From Alphaproteobacteria bacterium UBA3773 (GTDB lineage: Bacteria > Pseudomonadota > Alphaproteobacteria > RF32 > CAG-239): 64,000 bases of DNA. The DNA lies in NCBI GenBank assembly GCA_002372275.1, contig DFFP01000003.1, positions 1-64,000 on the forward strand, in the 5' to 3' direction. A program made the translations under genes and the position numbers. Of the stretch, positions 9,052 through 17,070 are shown piece by piece (position 1 is the first letter of the stretch; each line of letters begins with the position of its first letter). The notes beneath the pieces were generated by a model that ran no database searches, was not told the DNA's origin, and saw nothing but the letters and a program-made list of their open reading frames with translations.

Positions 9052-9978
9052 ATGAAGCGCACCAAACATCTTGATATCAACGGTTGGCTCATTTTAGATA
9101 AGCCCAAAAACATAACCTCGGCACATGCGGTTGCAGAAACGCGTCATTTATTTAATGCAAACAAAAACGGCCACACAGGCACGCTTGATCCGTTTGCAAC
9201 GGGGGTTTTGCCGATTGCGTTCGGTGAGGCCACAAAACTCATTTCATTTATCACGGAAGATACAAAAGAATACGCTTTTACTTTACAATTCGGTTTTGAC
9301 ACCACAACCGACGACATTGAGGGCGAACCGGTTCATAGTGGCGGACGCATTCCCTCAAGAGATGAAATCTTAAAAATTTTACCGACTTTTTTGGGCGATA
9401 TTGTTCAAACGCCGCCCATATATTCTGCCATCAAAATCGACGGCAAACGAGCTTATCAACTGGCCCGCAGCGGCGAAGATATACAAATGCCAACGCGAAA
9501 TATTCATATTTATTGCCTAGAGCTTATCAAACAATCTTCTGAAAATTCTTTTGATTTTCGGGTAAGTTGCTCTAAAGGCACATATATCCGCACACTTGGT
9601 CGCGACATTGCCTTAAAACTAAACACATTCGGGCATTTAACGGCCTTAAGACGTTTAAAATGTTCGATTTTTTCGATTGAAGATACGATTTCGCTGGAAA
9701 ATTTAAAAAATATGGAGTATAAAACCCTCACGCAAGATATTCTTTTGCCGGTTGAAACCGCGCTGCGCGACATCGCGGCATTGGCTGTTTCGGCAGAAGA
9801 TGCTGCCAAATTAAAGCTCGGACAAGGTCTGTCGCCCAAATTGTATGATGTTCAAAATCATATAGGGAGTGTGATGGCTGCATTTTCAGGGTCTTGTTTG
9901 GTGGCGCTTGTTCGGATTGATGAAAGAAAAATTTCACCGATTCGCGTTTTTAACTTAACTACAACACAAGGAAAATAA
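9052..9978 (+). CDS. truB: tRNA pseudouridine(55) synthase TruB
   Basis: 308 residues from the ATG at 9052; a TTG lies just before it. The catalytic motif GHTGTLDPFATGVLPI contains the nucleophilic Asp, and GWLILDKP, AYQLAR and CSKGTYIRTLGRDI are typical. TruB makes pseudouridine 55 in the T-loop of tRNAs. truB directly before rpsO and pnp is a widely conserved order. The stop is 2 nt before rpsO. Confidence 0.95.
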   Translation: MKRTKHLDINGWLILDKPKNITSAHAVAETRHLFNANKNGHTGTLDPFATGVLPIAFGEATKLISFITEDTKEYAFTLQFGFDTTTDDIEGEPVHSGGRIPSRDEILKILPTFLGDIVQTPPIYSAIKIDGKRAYQLARSGEDIQMPTRNIHIYCLELIKQSSENSFDFRVSCSKGTYIRTLGRDIALKLNTFGHLTALRRLKCSIFSIEDTISLENLKNMEYKTLTQDILLPVETALRDIAALAVSAEDAAKLKLGQGLSPKLYDVQNHIGSVMAAFSGSCLVALVRIDERKISPIRVFNLTTTQGK

Positions 9979-9980
9979 AG

Positions 9981-10250
9981 ATGTCGATTACAAATGAACA
10001 AAAACAAGAAATTATTGCTCAGTACGGTCTTAAAGAAGGAGACACAGGTTCTCCTGAGGTTCAAATTGCGATTTGGACATATCGTATCAACGCATTAATT
10101 GAACACTTCAACGTTCACAAAAAAGATTTACACTCACGTTTAGGCTTGATGAAGATGGTCAGCCGTCGTCGTCACCTTTTGGATCACTTAAAATCCAAGA
10201 GTGTTGAGCGTTATCAAACTTTAATTAAAAAGCTTGATTTACGTAAATAA
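9981..10250 (+). CDS. rpsO: 30S ribosomal protein S15
   Basis: 89 residues, the standard length. Recognised by GDTGSPEVQIA, the HKKDLHSRLGL region and the RRRHLLDHLK motif. S15 binds the central domain of 16S rRNA early in 30S assembly. It sits between truB and pnp as in many bacteria; in E. coli S15 represses its own translation, and that is not testable here. Confidence 0.97.
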   Translation: MSITNEQKQEIIAQYGLKEGDTGSPEVQIAIWTYRINALIEHFNVHKKDLHSRLGLMKMVSRRRHLLDHLKSKSVERYQTLIKKLDLRK

Positions 10251-10257
10251 TTTACGG

Positions 10258-10308
10258 GGCTGCGGGGCATGGGGCTTCGCAGCCTTTAAAATCCTGACAC
10301 ATGTCAGG
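10258..10308 (+). promoter_or_regulatory. Two hairpins in the rpsO-pnp spacer
   Basis: The first is a 7-bp stem, GGCTGCG (10258-10264) with CGCAGCC (10278-10284), followed by a weak T/A run. The second is CCTGACA (10293-10299) with TGTCAGG (10302-10308), 31 nt before the pnp ATG. In E. coli an RNase III-cleaved hairpin here controls pnp; a similar role is an inference. Confidence 0.5.
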
Positions 10309-10339
10309 TGAGGAATAGATATAGAAAGGTAAAATATAT

Positions 10340-12457
10340 ATGATTAATTTTAACACATGCCGCAAAGAGATTGAGTGGGGCGGCAGAACATTAACCCTTG
10401 AAACAGGAAAAATTGCGCGCCAGGCGACCGGTGCTGTTGTTGCAACATATGGAAAAACAGTTGTCGTTGCAACCGTATGTGCCGCCAAAGAAGTCAAAGA
10501 TGATCAAGATTTCTTTCCTTTGACCGTGAACTATCAAGAAAAATACTATGCCACCGGCAAAATCCCCGGCGGTTTTATGAAACGAGAGGGCAAACCCTCC
10601 GAGCGTGAAATTTTAATTTCGCGTCTTATTGACAGACCGATACGTCCGTTATTTCCGGATGCTTTCAAAAACGAAGTTCAAATTGTCTGCACAACCGTTG
10701 CACACGATCAAAAAAATGATTCCGATATTGTCTCCATGGTTGCCGCTTCTGCCGCACTTGCCATTTCGGGCATTCCGTTTATGGGGCCGATCGGCGCTGC
10801 TAAAATCGGCTACAAAGATGGTGCATACTTATTAAACCCGACCATCAATGAGCGCAAAACCTCTGATTTGGAATTAACGGTTGCCGGCACCAAAGAAGGC
10901 GTTTTAATGGTTGAATCCGAAGCAAACGAACTGCCTGAAGATGTCATGTTGGGTGCTGTCATGTTCGGTTTTGAAAATTTCCAACCTGTTATTCAAATGA
11001 TTGAAGAGCTTAAAAAAGAGGCCGGCAAAGAACCCTGGGCGACACCGACTTTCCCGAAAGAATACGAAGATTTATGCGCCAGACTTGAAAAAGAATACGG
11101 TAAAGAATACGACGCCGCTTTCAACATCGTCAGCAAATTAGAACGCGCTGACGCTTTAGGCGCTTTGGCTGAAAAATTCACAGCCTCCATTGATCCCGAA
11201 AATGAGCTGGAACTCAGATATGCGCCGGCTGCCATTGAACACGTGATGCACCACACCATGCGCGAAAAAGTTCTTTCCACCGGCAAACGTATTGACGGCC
11301 GTGACACCAAAACGGTTCGCCCGATTGAATGCGAAATCGATGTTTTGCCGACGGCACACGGTTCTGCTTTATTTACCAGAGGCGAAACACAAGCCATGGT
11401 TGTCACAACCTTAGGAACCGATGATGATGCACAAATCGTCGATGGCTTAATGGCTGAATACAAGCAAGACTTTATGCTTTATTACAACTTCCCGCCGTTC
11501 TCGGTGGGTGAATGCGGTCGCTTGGGCACACCCGGACGCCGCGAAATCGGTCACGGAAAACTCGCATGGCGTGCCATTCACCCAATGCTCCCGACCGACA
11601 AAGAGGCATTTCCTTATTCCATCAGAGTTGTTTCCGATATTATGGAATCAAACGGTTCTTCTTCGATGGCCACCGTTTGCGGCACAACGCTCTCACTCGA
11701 GGCTGCCGGTGTTCCGATGAAAAAGCCTGTGGCAGGTATTGCAATGGGCCTGATTAAAGAAGATGACGGTCGTGTTGCGATTTTAACCGATATTTTAGGT
11801 GATGAAGATCACTTAGGCGACATGGACTTTAAGGTTGCCGGAACAAAAGACGGTGTAACCGCTTTACAAATGGATATCAAAATCACATCCATTACCAAAG
11901 AGATTATGAAAAACGCTTTGGCACAAGCGCATGAAGGCCGTATTCATATTTTAGGTGAAATGGCCAAAGCCATCGACAAACCGCGCGCCAAAGTTTCAGA
12001 TTTGGCACCTCGCATTATCACCTTAAAGATTCCGACAGATAAAATCCGTGAAGTGATCGGCACAGGCGGCAAGGTCATTCGTGAAATCATTGAAAAGACC
12101 AACACCAAAATTGATATCACCGACGACGGCATTGTCAAAATTGCATCGGTTAACACCAAAGACGGTGAAGCGGCACTTAACATTATTTTAAGCATTGTCG
12201 CCGAACCGGAAGAAGGCGTGATTTATAAAGGTGTGATTACGAAAATTATGGATTTCGGCGCATTTGTACGCTTTGTCGGCAGCACCGAAGGTTTGGTTCA
12301 TATTTCCGAAATCAAGAATGAACGCATTGCTTCTGTCTCAGACTTCTACAAAGAAGGCGACAGCATTTGGGTCAAATGCGTCGGTGTTGACAACCGCGGC
12401 AAATGGAAACTTTCCGCCAAACACATCAACCAAGAAACAGGCGAAGAAATGGAATAA
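10340..12457 (+). CDS. pnp: Polyribonucleotide nucleotidyltransferase (PNPase)
   Basis: 705 residues, full length. Two RNase PH domains (about 10-230 and 310-540) flank an alpha-helical linker, followed by a KH domain (GTGGKVIREII, about 570) and an S1 domain (GVITKIMDFGAFVRF, about 630-700). PNPase degrades RNA 3' to 5' by phosphorolysis and is a core degradosome component. It is the last gene of the operon, closed by a terminator at 12471. Confidence 0.97.
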   Translation: MINFNTCRKEIEWGGRTLTLETGKIARQATGAVVATYGKTVVVATVCAAKEVKDDQDFFPLTVNYQEKYYATGKIPGGFMKREGKPSEREILISRLIDRPIRPLFPDAFKNEVQIVCTTVAHDQKNDSDIVSMVAASAALAISGIPFMGPIGAAKIGYKDGAYLLNPTINERKTSDLELTVAGTKEGVLMVESEANELPEDVMLGAVMFGFENFQPVIQMIEELKKEAGKEPWATPTFPKEYEDLCARLEKEYGKEYDAAFNIVSKLERADALGALAEKFTASIDPENELELRYAPAAIEHVMHHTMREKVLSTGKRIDGRDTKTVRPIECEIDVLPTAHGSALFTRGETQAMVVTTLGTDDDAQIVDGLMAEYKQDFMLYYNFPPFSVGECGRLGTPGRREIGHGKLAWRAIHPMLPTDKEAFPYSIRVVSDIMESNGSSSMATVCGTTLSLEAAGVPMKKPVAGIAMGLIKEDDGRVAILTDILGDEDHLGDMDFKVAGTKDGVTALQMDIKITSITKEIMKNALAQAHEGRIHILGEMAKAIDKPRAKVSDLAPRIITLKIPTDKIREVIGTGGKVIREIIEKTNTKIDITDDGIVKIASVNTKDGEAALNIILSIVAEPEEGVIYKGVITKIMDFGAFVRFVGSTEGLVHISEIKNERIASVSDFYKEGDSIWVKCVGVDNRGKWKLSAKHINQETGEEME

Positions 12458-12470
12458 AAACATTCCCCGC

Positions 12471-12501
12471 AAAAAACCTCCCGAAAAGGGAGGTTTTTTT
12501 T
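12471..12501 (+). terminator. Intrinsic terminator after pnp
   Basis: The stem CCTCCC/GGGAGG with a GAAAA loop is flanked by A6 and T8, 14 nt after the pnp stop. Confidence 0.9.
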
Positions 12502-12536
12502 CTTTTTATAAAATTTCAAAAAAAATTTCCTTATCT

Positions 12537-12570
12537 CTTGACAACATTTTTTTCAAACACTACCTAAACA
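12537..12570 (+). promoter_or_regulatory. Candidate heat-shock-type promoter for groES-groEL
   Basis: CTTGACA (12537-12543) followed after about 17-18 nt by a CCTAAA-like element is the best promoter-like sequence in the spacer. CTTG resembles the -35 core of alphaproteobacterial RpoH promoters. No CIRCE inverted repeat is present. A housekeeping promoter is an alternative. Confidence 0.35.
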
Positions 12571-12600
12571 ATAGCTCTAAAATTTAACAAGGAAAGAAAC

Positions 12601-12888
12601 ATGAAAATTAGACCTTTACGTGATCGCGTTTTAATCAAGCGCGTTGATGATGAAACAAAGACAGCCGGCGGAATCATTATTCCGGACACGGCCAAAGAAA
12701 AACCTTCTGAAGGCATTGTTGAAGCCGTTGGTGAGGGTCGTCAAACCCCCGATGGAAAAACAGTTGCCATGACCGTCAAAGTCGGCAACAAGGTATTGTT
12801 TGGCAAATATGCCGGCACAGAAATCAAAGTGGACGGAGAATCTCGTCTTATCGTCCGTGAAGAAGATATTTTAGCTATTGTCGAATAA
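12601..12888 (+). CDS. groS: Co-chaperonin GroES
   Basis: 95 residues, the canonical length. It has PLRDRVLIKRV at the N terminus, the mobile loop KTAGGIIIPDTAKEKP and the C-terminal REEDILAIVE. GroES caps the GroEL ring during ATP-dependent folding. The site AAGGAAAG precedes the ATG, and groEL follows after 16 nt. Confidence 0.97.
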   Translation: MKIRPLRDRVLIKRVDDETKTAGGIIIPDTAKEKPSEGIVEAVGEGRQTPDGKTVAMTVKVGNKVLFGKYAGTEIKVDGESRLIVREEDILAIVE

Positions 12889-12904
12889 AGAAAGGATATT
12901 TAAA

Positions 12905-14557
12905 ATGGCAGCAAAAGACATAGAATTCGGAACAGACGCCCGTGCAAGAATGCTCAAAGGCGTTGAAAAATTAGCCAAAACGGTTAAAGTCACTTTAGGC
13001 CCCAAAGGTCGCAACGTGATGCTCGATAAATCATACGGCGCCCCGAAAATCACAAAAGACGGTGTGTCGGTCGCTAAAGAAATCGAACTCAAAGATAAAT
13101 TTGAGAATATGGGCGCACAGCTCGTGAAAGAAGTCGCTCAAAAAACAGCCGATAAAGCAGGTGACGGCACCACAACGGCAACGGTACTCGCCGAAGCCAT
13201 CATCAAAGAAGGCTGCAAAGCCGTGGCCGCCGGCATTAACCCGATGGATTTAAAACGCGGTGTCGATATGGCAGTTTCAGCTGTTGTCGAAGATGTTAAA
13301 TCGCGCTCTAAAGCCGTTAAAACAAGCGCTGAAATCGCCCAAGTCGGCACAATTTCCGCAAACGGCGACACCACAATCGGCGAATACCTCTCCAAAGCCA
13401 TGGAAAAAGTCGGCAACGAGGGTGTTATCACGGTTGAAGATGCCAAAGGGCTCGAGACGGAACTCGATGTTGTTGAAGGTATGCAGTTTGACAGAGGTTA
13501 TCTCTCACCTTATTTTGTGACCGATCCTGAAAAAATGAACTGCGAATACGACAATCCGTATATTTTGCTTTATGATCAAAAAATTTCAAGCTTGCAGCCG
13601 ATGTTACCGGTTTTGGAAGCTGTTGTTCAATCCGGACGTGCTCTTTTAATCATTGCCGAAGACATTGAAGGCGAAGCCTTGGCAACGCTTGTTGTCAACC
13701 GTATCAGAGGCGGCTTGAAAGTTTGTGCCGTTAAGGCCCCGGGCTTTGGTGACAGAAGAAAAGAAATGCTCAAAGATATGGCTGTTTTAACAGGCGGTCA
13801 GGTCATTTCCGAAGAACTCGGTATGAAGATTGACAACACCACGCTTGATATGCTGGGCACAGCCAAACGCGTCACTGTCACCAAAGATGACACAACAATC
13901 ATTGACGGCGCCGGCTCTAAAAAAGAAATCGAAGCCAGAGCCGCTCAAATCAAAACCGAAATTGAAAACACAAAATCCGACTACGATCGTGAAAAACTTC
14001 AAGAACGTTTGGGCAAACTCTCCGGCGGTGTAGCCGTCATCAAAGTCGGTGGGGCTAGCGAAGTTGAGGTCAAAGAAAAGAAAGACCGCATTGATGATGC
14101 CTTAAATGCAACCCGTGCTGCCGTCAAAGAAGGCGTTGTAGCCGGCGGTGGAACGGCACTGTTATATGCTACCCGCGCTCTTGATAAATTAGAACCTCAA
14201 AACGACGACCAAAAAGTCGGCATCAACATTATTCGCAAGGCTATCGAAGCCCCGATTCGTCAAATTGCCGAAAACGCCGGTGTTGACGGCGCCGTTGTTG
14301 TGGGAAAACTGCTCGAGAGCAAAGACACAAACTTCGGCTACAATGCCCAAGAAGGCACATATACCGACATGATTAAAGCCGGTATTGTCGATCCGACAAA
14401 AGTTGTCCGCACAGCTTTGCAAGATGCAGCTTCCGTTGCTTCTCTTGTGATTACAACAGAAGCTATGGTCACCGAAGCCCCGCAAAAAGAATGCGGTTGC
14501 GGCTGCGGTTGCGGCGGTCATGGCGCTCCTGATATGAGCGGCATGGGCGGATACTAA
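12905..14557 (+). CDS. groL: Chaperonin GroEL with a Cys/Gly-rich C-terminal tail
   Basis: 550 residues from the ATG at 12905; an upstream in-frame ATG at 12878 overlaps groES and is not used, since AAAGGA lies before 12905 and the family begins MAAKDI. All chaperonin motifs are present: TLGPKGRNVMLD, GDGTTTATVL, and GGGTALL near the end. Usual GroEL tails are Gly/Met-rich (GGM repeats). Here the last residues read ECGCGCGCGGHG and then a short Met/Gly run, adding four Cys and one His in nine residues. The tail projects into the folding cavity, so this could bind metal or form disulfides; that is inference. Terminator at 14575. Confidence 0.96.
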   Translation: MAAKDIEFGTDARARMLKGVEKLAKTVKVTLGPKGRNVMLDKSYGAPKITKDGVSVAKEIELKDKFENMGAQLVKEVAQKTADKAGDGTTTATVLAEAIIKEGCKAVAAGINPMDLKRGVDMAVSAVVEDVKSRSKAVKTSAEIAQVGTISANGDTTIGEYLSKAMEKVGNEGVITVEDAKGLETELDVVEGMQFDRGYLSPYFVTDPEKMNCEYDNPYILLYDQKISSLQPMLPVLEAVVQSGRALLIIAEDIEGEALATLVVNRIRGGLKVCAVKAPGFGDRRKEMLKDMAVLTGGQVISEELGMKIDNTTLDMLGTAKRVTVTKDDTTIIDGAGSKKEIEARAAQIKTEIENTKSDYDREKLQERLGKLSGGVAVIKVGGASEVEVKEKKDRIDDALNATRAAVKEGVVAGGGTALLYATRALDKLEPQNDDQKVGINIIRKAIEAPIRQIAENAGVDGAVVVGKLLESKDTNFGYNAQEGTYTDMIKAGIVDPTKVVRTALQDAASVASLVITTEAMVTEAPQKECGCGCGCGGHGAPDMSGMGGY

Positions 14558-14574
14558 AAATATCGCACCAATTC

Positions 14575-14607
14575 AAAATCGACCTCCATTGAGGTCGATT
14601 TTTTTTT
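14575..14607 (+). terminator. Intrinsic terminator after groEL, T-run merging into the next -35 box
   Basis: AATCGACCTC pairs with GAGGTCGATT around a CATT loop, followed by a T run. The end of the T run forms the first bases of the TTGACA box at 14606. Confidence 0.92.
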
Positions 14608-14634
14608 GACATTGAGCAATAAATCATGTATAAT
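14606..14634 (+). promoter_or_regulatory. Perfect-consensus sigma70 promoter for a structured RNA
   Basis: TTGACA (14606-14611), a 17-nt spacer and TATAAT (14629-14634), an exact match to consensus. The predicted start is about 14641. No credible protein gene begins within the next 240 nt. Confidence 0.9.
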
Positions 14635-14640
14635 GGTCAC

Positions 14641-14880
14641 ATGATATTTTAAAAATATCAAGTGTCTGAAAAAAGGCACGGAGCTTTAACGAGCTTTTTA
14701 ATTAGAGGCAGTGAGGATAACACTGCAAAGTGTTATTTTTTTTATAACACATTTATCCCCGATTTTTGGTTCGGGGAGCCGATAATGAATGTTCAAGGCT
14801 TTGGCTTAAAGATTATCGGAGTCATTTCCTCTAATATGATTCGTTAACTCTCCGACCGCCTTTTTAACGGCGGTTTTTAT
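14641..14880 (+). ncRNA. Unassigned structured RNA, about 240 nt
   Basis: Bounded by a consensus promoter and an intrinsic terminator (ACCGCC/GGCGGT stem plus T run, 14854-14878). Complementary segments read directly from the sequence: 14643-14649/14653-14659, GTGTC/GGCAC (14662-14666/14675-14679), and a long-range 8-bp helix ATTAGAGG/CCTCTAAT (14701-14708/14828-14835). The long helix encloses four hairpins: CAGTG/CACTG, GTGTTAT/ATAACAC with an all-T loop (14730-14750), CCCCGA/TCGGGG (14757-14776) and CCGATAAT/ATTATCGG (14779-14819). A 61-codon frame across it lacks a ribosome-binding site and follows the helices, so I treat it as noncoding. It does not match RNase P, tmRNA, 6S, SRP RNA or a riboswitch I know. 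It could be a trans-acting RNA or a leader of the gene at 14985. Confidence 0.75.
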
Positions 14881-14900
14881 TTTTATACCAATTTTAAAAC

Positions 14901-14967
14901 GTCATTACGAGCGAAGCGTCGTAATCCATGCAAATCATAATGTCATTCCGAACTTGTTTCGGAATCT
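14901..14967. repeat. Two short palindromic repeat units
   Basis: 14901-14927 has arms ATTACGA/TCGTAAT around GCGAAGCG-like sequence. 14941-14967 has arms ATTCCGAA/TTCGGAAT around CTTGT. The second is a diverged form of the CCTGAACTTGTTTCAGG units at 15989 and 45676. They occupy the 5' leader of the gene at 14985. Confidence 0.75.
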
Positions 14968-14984
14968 ATAAAGGGAGAACGCTC

Positions 14985-15824
14985 ATGAAAAAAATTTTGA
15001 TAACAATCAGCCTTATATTATTTTCGACCAAGCTTTTTGCGGCAGATACCGGCAGTTGTGGTACCAACTGTATCTATACTTACGACCCAAAATCTGAAAC
15101 ATTAACCTATTCGGTAGCTGATTCAAATGATCCTACACCAGCTGTTATCAATAAAAGTGATATGCGTTTTGAATTATCAGGTCCAGCTACAAACGTTACA
15201 ATCTCAGAAGGAATACAAAAAATAGAATGGAAAGATGGTTGGTACTGCACATTCTCTAGAAATGATTCAACAGGTAAACTTATTTTACCACATAGTCTTT
15301 TAAAACTTGAAAATCATTCCTTTGGTAATTTAAAGTTTTCTCAGATAGAAATTAATTCCGATCAAGCTGTTTTTGAAAGTGGTGCATTTCGCTTTAATCC
15401 TAACGCAAATTCGACACTCATACTTTCCGAAAATTCGAATGCTTCTTTCAACAAAGATATTTTATATGGTTCTTATCAGGGACAATATTTTTCACCAGCA
15501 TCTTTAAATATTGCTTGTAAAGGCAATCCGAACGAATGCCTTAAAAAATTTCAATCCTTACGTGGTATTGATCAAAATATCATTACTGCCAATTATTACA
15601 AAGGCTATGATAAAAACGGAAACCTGATTGAAATCTGGGATGAAAACGGTAAAAAAACATACTCCTACACTTACGCAAATAACGGTGATTATGCCATGTA
15701 TGACGGTGATGGAAATTTTATGGGAAACTTTATGGCTGATGGTTCCAAAAGGCGCATTTACACTGTTGATGAAGCTACTGCCATAACAGGGCGTAAAAAC
15801 ACGTTTTCCATCCGTTACCGCTAA
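14985..15824 (+). CDS. Secreted repeat protein, paralog of the gene at 45889
   Basis: 279 residues from the ATG at 14985, chosen because AAGGGAGAAC precedes it and a signal peptide (ILITISLILFSTKLFA) then follows; upstream Mets run through a repeat. The mature protein begins with a CGTNC motif and a YDPKSETLTYS beta unit, then a region like BspA/LRR_5-type leucine-rich surface proteins (LILPHSLLKLENHSFG). The C-terminal part has Y-D/N-G units (GYDKNGNLIEIWDENGK, YDGDGNFMG) and ends EATAITGRKNTFSIRYR. The paralog on the other side of the window shares both ends. Function unknown; location is likely periplasmic or cell surface. It follows a structured RNA by about 105 nt. Confidence 0.75.
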   Translation: MKKILITISLILFSTKLFAADTGSCGTNCIYTYDPKSETLTYSVADSNDPTPAVINKSDMRFELSGPATNVTISEGIQKIEWKDGWYCTFSRNDSTGKLILPHSLLKLENHSFGNLKFSQIEINSDQAVFESGAFRFNPNANSTLILSENSNASFNKDILYGSYQGQYFSPASLNIACKGNPNECLKKFQSLRGIDQNIITANYYKGYDKNGNLIEIWDENGKKTYSYTYANNGDYAMYDGDGNFMGNFMADGSKRRIYTVDEATAITGRKNTFSIRYR

Positions 15825-15841
15825 GCATTTTATTTTTTTCT

Positions 15842-16131
15842 TGTCATCCCTTGAGGTGCACGGTACACAAGCGTCTGTTCCTTACCTCCCCTCCCCCTGA
15901 GCGTTAGCGGTGAGGGGGGAGGAACGGAGGGGGTGACAACAATACTTTCCTTATCCTGTCACCTTTTAGGTACGTCAGCGTCCCACTCTGTCATCCTGAA
16001 CTTGTTTCAGGATCTTATCATCAGAGCACAACAAGCTTGCTCATCTTCGATTTCAGCATCTCTGTCATCGCTTAACCTCATCAAGGGATCTAACCTTTAA
16101 TCGCCCGCGCTTTGGCATATGAGGCGATTCT
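15842..16131. repeat. Cluster of dispersed palindromic repeats
   Basis: No gene is seen between 15825 and 16269. The stretch holds a 5' part of the repeat-A unit (15842-15873), a C-rich/G-rich repeat-C unit (15885-15936, related to 26768-26805), a repeat-D hairpin (15989-16015) and a short or 3' part of repeat A (16062-16131). Repeat A elsewhere is continuous (26976, 31270, 45715), so this copy is split by other units or is two partial copies. Confidence 0.8.
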
Positions 16132-16194
16132 TCCAAATTCCCCTTCTTTCCACCAACAATTTTTCAAAAAAAATAGTTTTTTGTCATTTTTCAC

Positions 16195-16225
16195 TTGATT
16201 TTCGACAAAAAACATGCTTTACTAT
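16195..16225 (+). promoter_or_regulatory. Candidate promoter for the small-gene pair
   Basis: TTGATT (16195-16200), a 19-nt spacer and TACTAT (16220-16225), about 45 nt before the ATG at 16270. The spacer is long, so support is moderate. Confidence 0.35.
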
Positions 16226-16269
16226 CCAAAGTTCAAAATTTTTGTTAAACAATTTAAATTTTAATTTTT

Positions 16270-16632
16270 ATGTGTAAGAGTAAAGCTATTGCAATCGAGA
16301 ACGTTAATCTCTACGTTCTCAACCAAAAACTCCATGAGTTTGCTAAATCCAAAGGTATCTCTTTTGCTGAAAACCGCGCGCACCTCAAGACGATCATGAC
16401 GAGCCAGAAGGTTCATCATTTCCCCGTCCATGCTCCGGTTATCGCCGCCTGTGTGCTCTGCGATGATGGCCAATATGCCATCTTCGGCATCAAGCGCAAA
16501 AAATATGCACTCCTGCCGGCCGACGTCATCTCGTCCATGACGAGCATTAAAGATTCTTTCGAGCTCGGGCATACCCGCTACGTTCTCAAAGACACCCTCA
16601 ACGGCTTTGAGCGTTACAGGCCCGTTTATTAA
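16270..16632 (+). CDS. Orphan small protein, atypical composition
   Basis: 120 residues, cytoplasmic, no membrane segment or known motif. It is distinctly richer in G+C than its neighbours and favours CTC, ATC, GAG and CGC codons, while surrounding genes favour TTA, ATT and GAA. There is no Shine-Dalgarno; the leader is almost pure A/T. A second small gene follows after 14 nt and a terminator closes the pair. This suggests recent acquisition or a differently expressed gene, but no mobile element is attached. I do not recognise the family. Confidence 0.55.
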   Translation: MCKSKAIAIENVNLYVLNQKLHEFAKSKGISFAENRAHLKTIMTSQKVHHFPVHAPVIAACVLCDDGQYAIFGIKRKKYALLPADVISSMTSIKDSFELGHTRYVLKDTLNGFERYRPVY

Positions 16633-16646
16633 AAACACCAAAATCC

Positions 16647-16910
16647 ATGGAAACAAAAAATTTAATTTTGGCTGTTCTGACAGTATTGGCATGTTTACTG
16701 TGTATAACAAGCGCATCGAAATCCGAGCGAGCCAAAAAGCTTTCTTTGAGCGCCTCTCAAAGCGCCGTAACTACTGCAGACGAGCCGGTGTCTCAAAAAG
16801 ACAACGAGCCTAAAGAGCCGAGCGAACGTGTCGTTCTTGTGGCTGTGGTTACCGAAGATGAGGCGTTGAAAGCCTTAAAACAACATGCTCTTGAGCTGAA
16901 ATATCTCTAA
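16647..16910 (+). CDS. Small secreted or membrane-anchored orphan protein
   Basis: 87 residues. An N-terminal hydrophobic segment (LILAVLTVLACLLCITSAS) acts as signal peptide or anchor; the rest is polar, with a Lys/Ser-rich and a Glu/Pro-rich stretch. Position 14 nt after the orphan gene at 16270 and just before a terminator suggests a two-gene unit. No ribosome-binding site is visible. Family and function unknown. Confidence 0.5.
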   Translation: METKNLILAVLTVLACLLCITSASKSERAKKLSLSASQSAVTTADEPVSQKDNEPKEPSERVVLVAVVTEDEALKALKQHALELKYL

Positions 16911-16926
16911 AAGGAGATAGAACCTT

Positions 16927-16963
16927 AAAAAAAAAGCCCCCGTTTGAACGGCGGGCTTTTTTT
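16927..16963 (+). terminator. Intrinsic terminator after the small-gene pair
   Basis: A-run, stem AAAGCCC/GGGCTTT with inner CGTT/AACG, then a T run. Confidence 0.9.
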
Positions 16964-17070
16964 ACATTTAAAAGAAACCTGTGAACGAGTGTGCATTTTT
17001 AGTTTAAGAACAAAACAAAATATGTTATGAAAAAAGCAGTTTAATTCTCTTAAAAATTAGGTCAAAGAAA

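Noticed and set aside
12502..12600. CIRCE element upstream of groES
   Set aside because: No TTAGCACTC-N9-GAGTGCTAA inverted repeat is present.
14662..14847. 61-codon plus-strand frame
   Set aside because: Lies inside the structured RNA, begins at a GTG within a hairpin without a ribosome-binding site, and follows helix arms.
15842..16131. Possible CRISPR array
   Set aside because: Repeats are few, of different kinds, palindromic and irregularly spaced; no cas genes are near.
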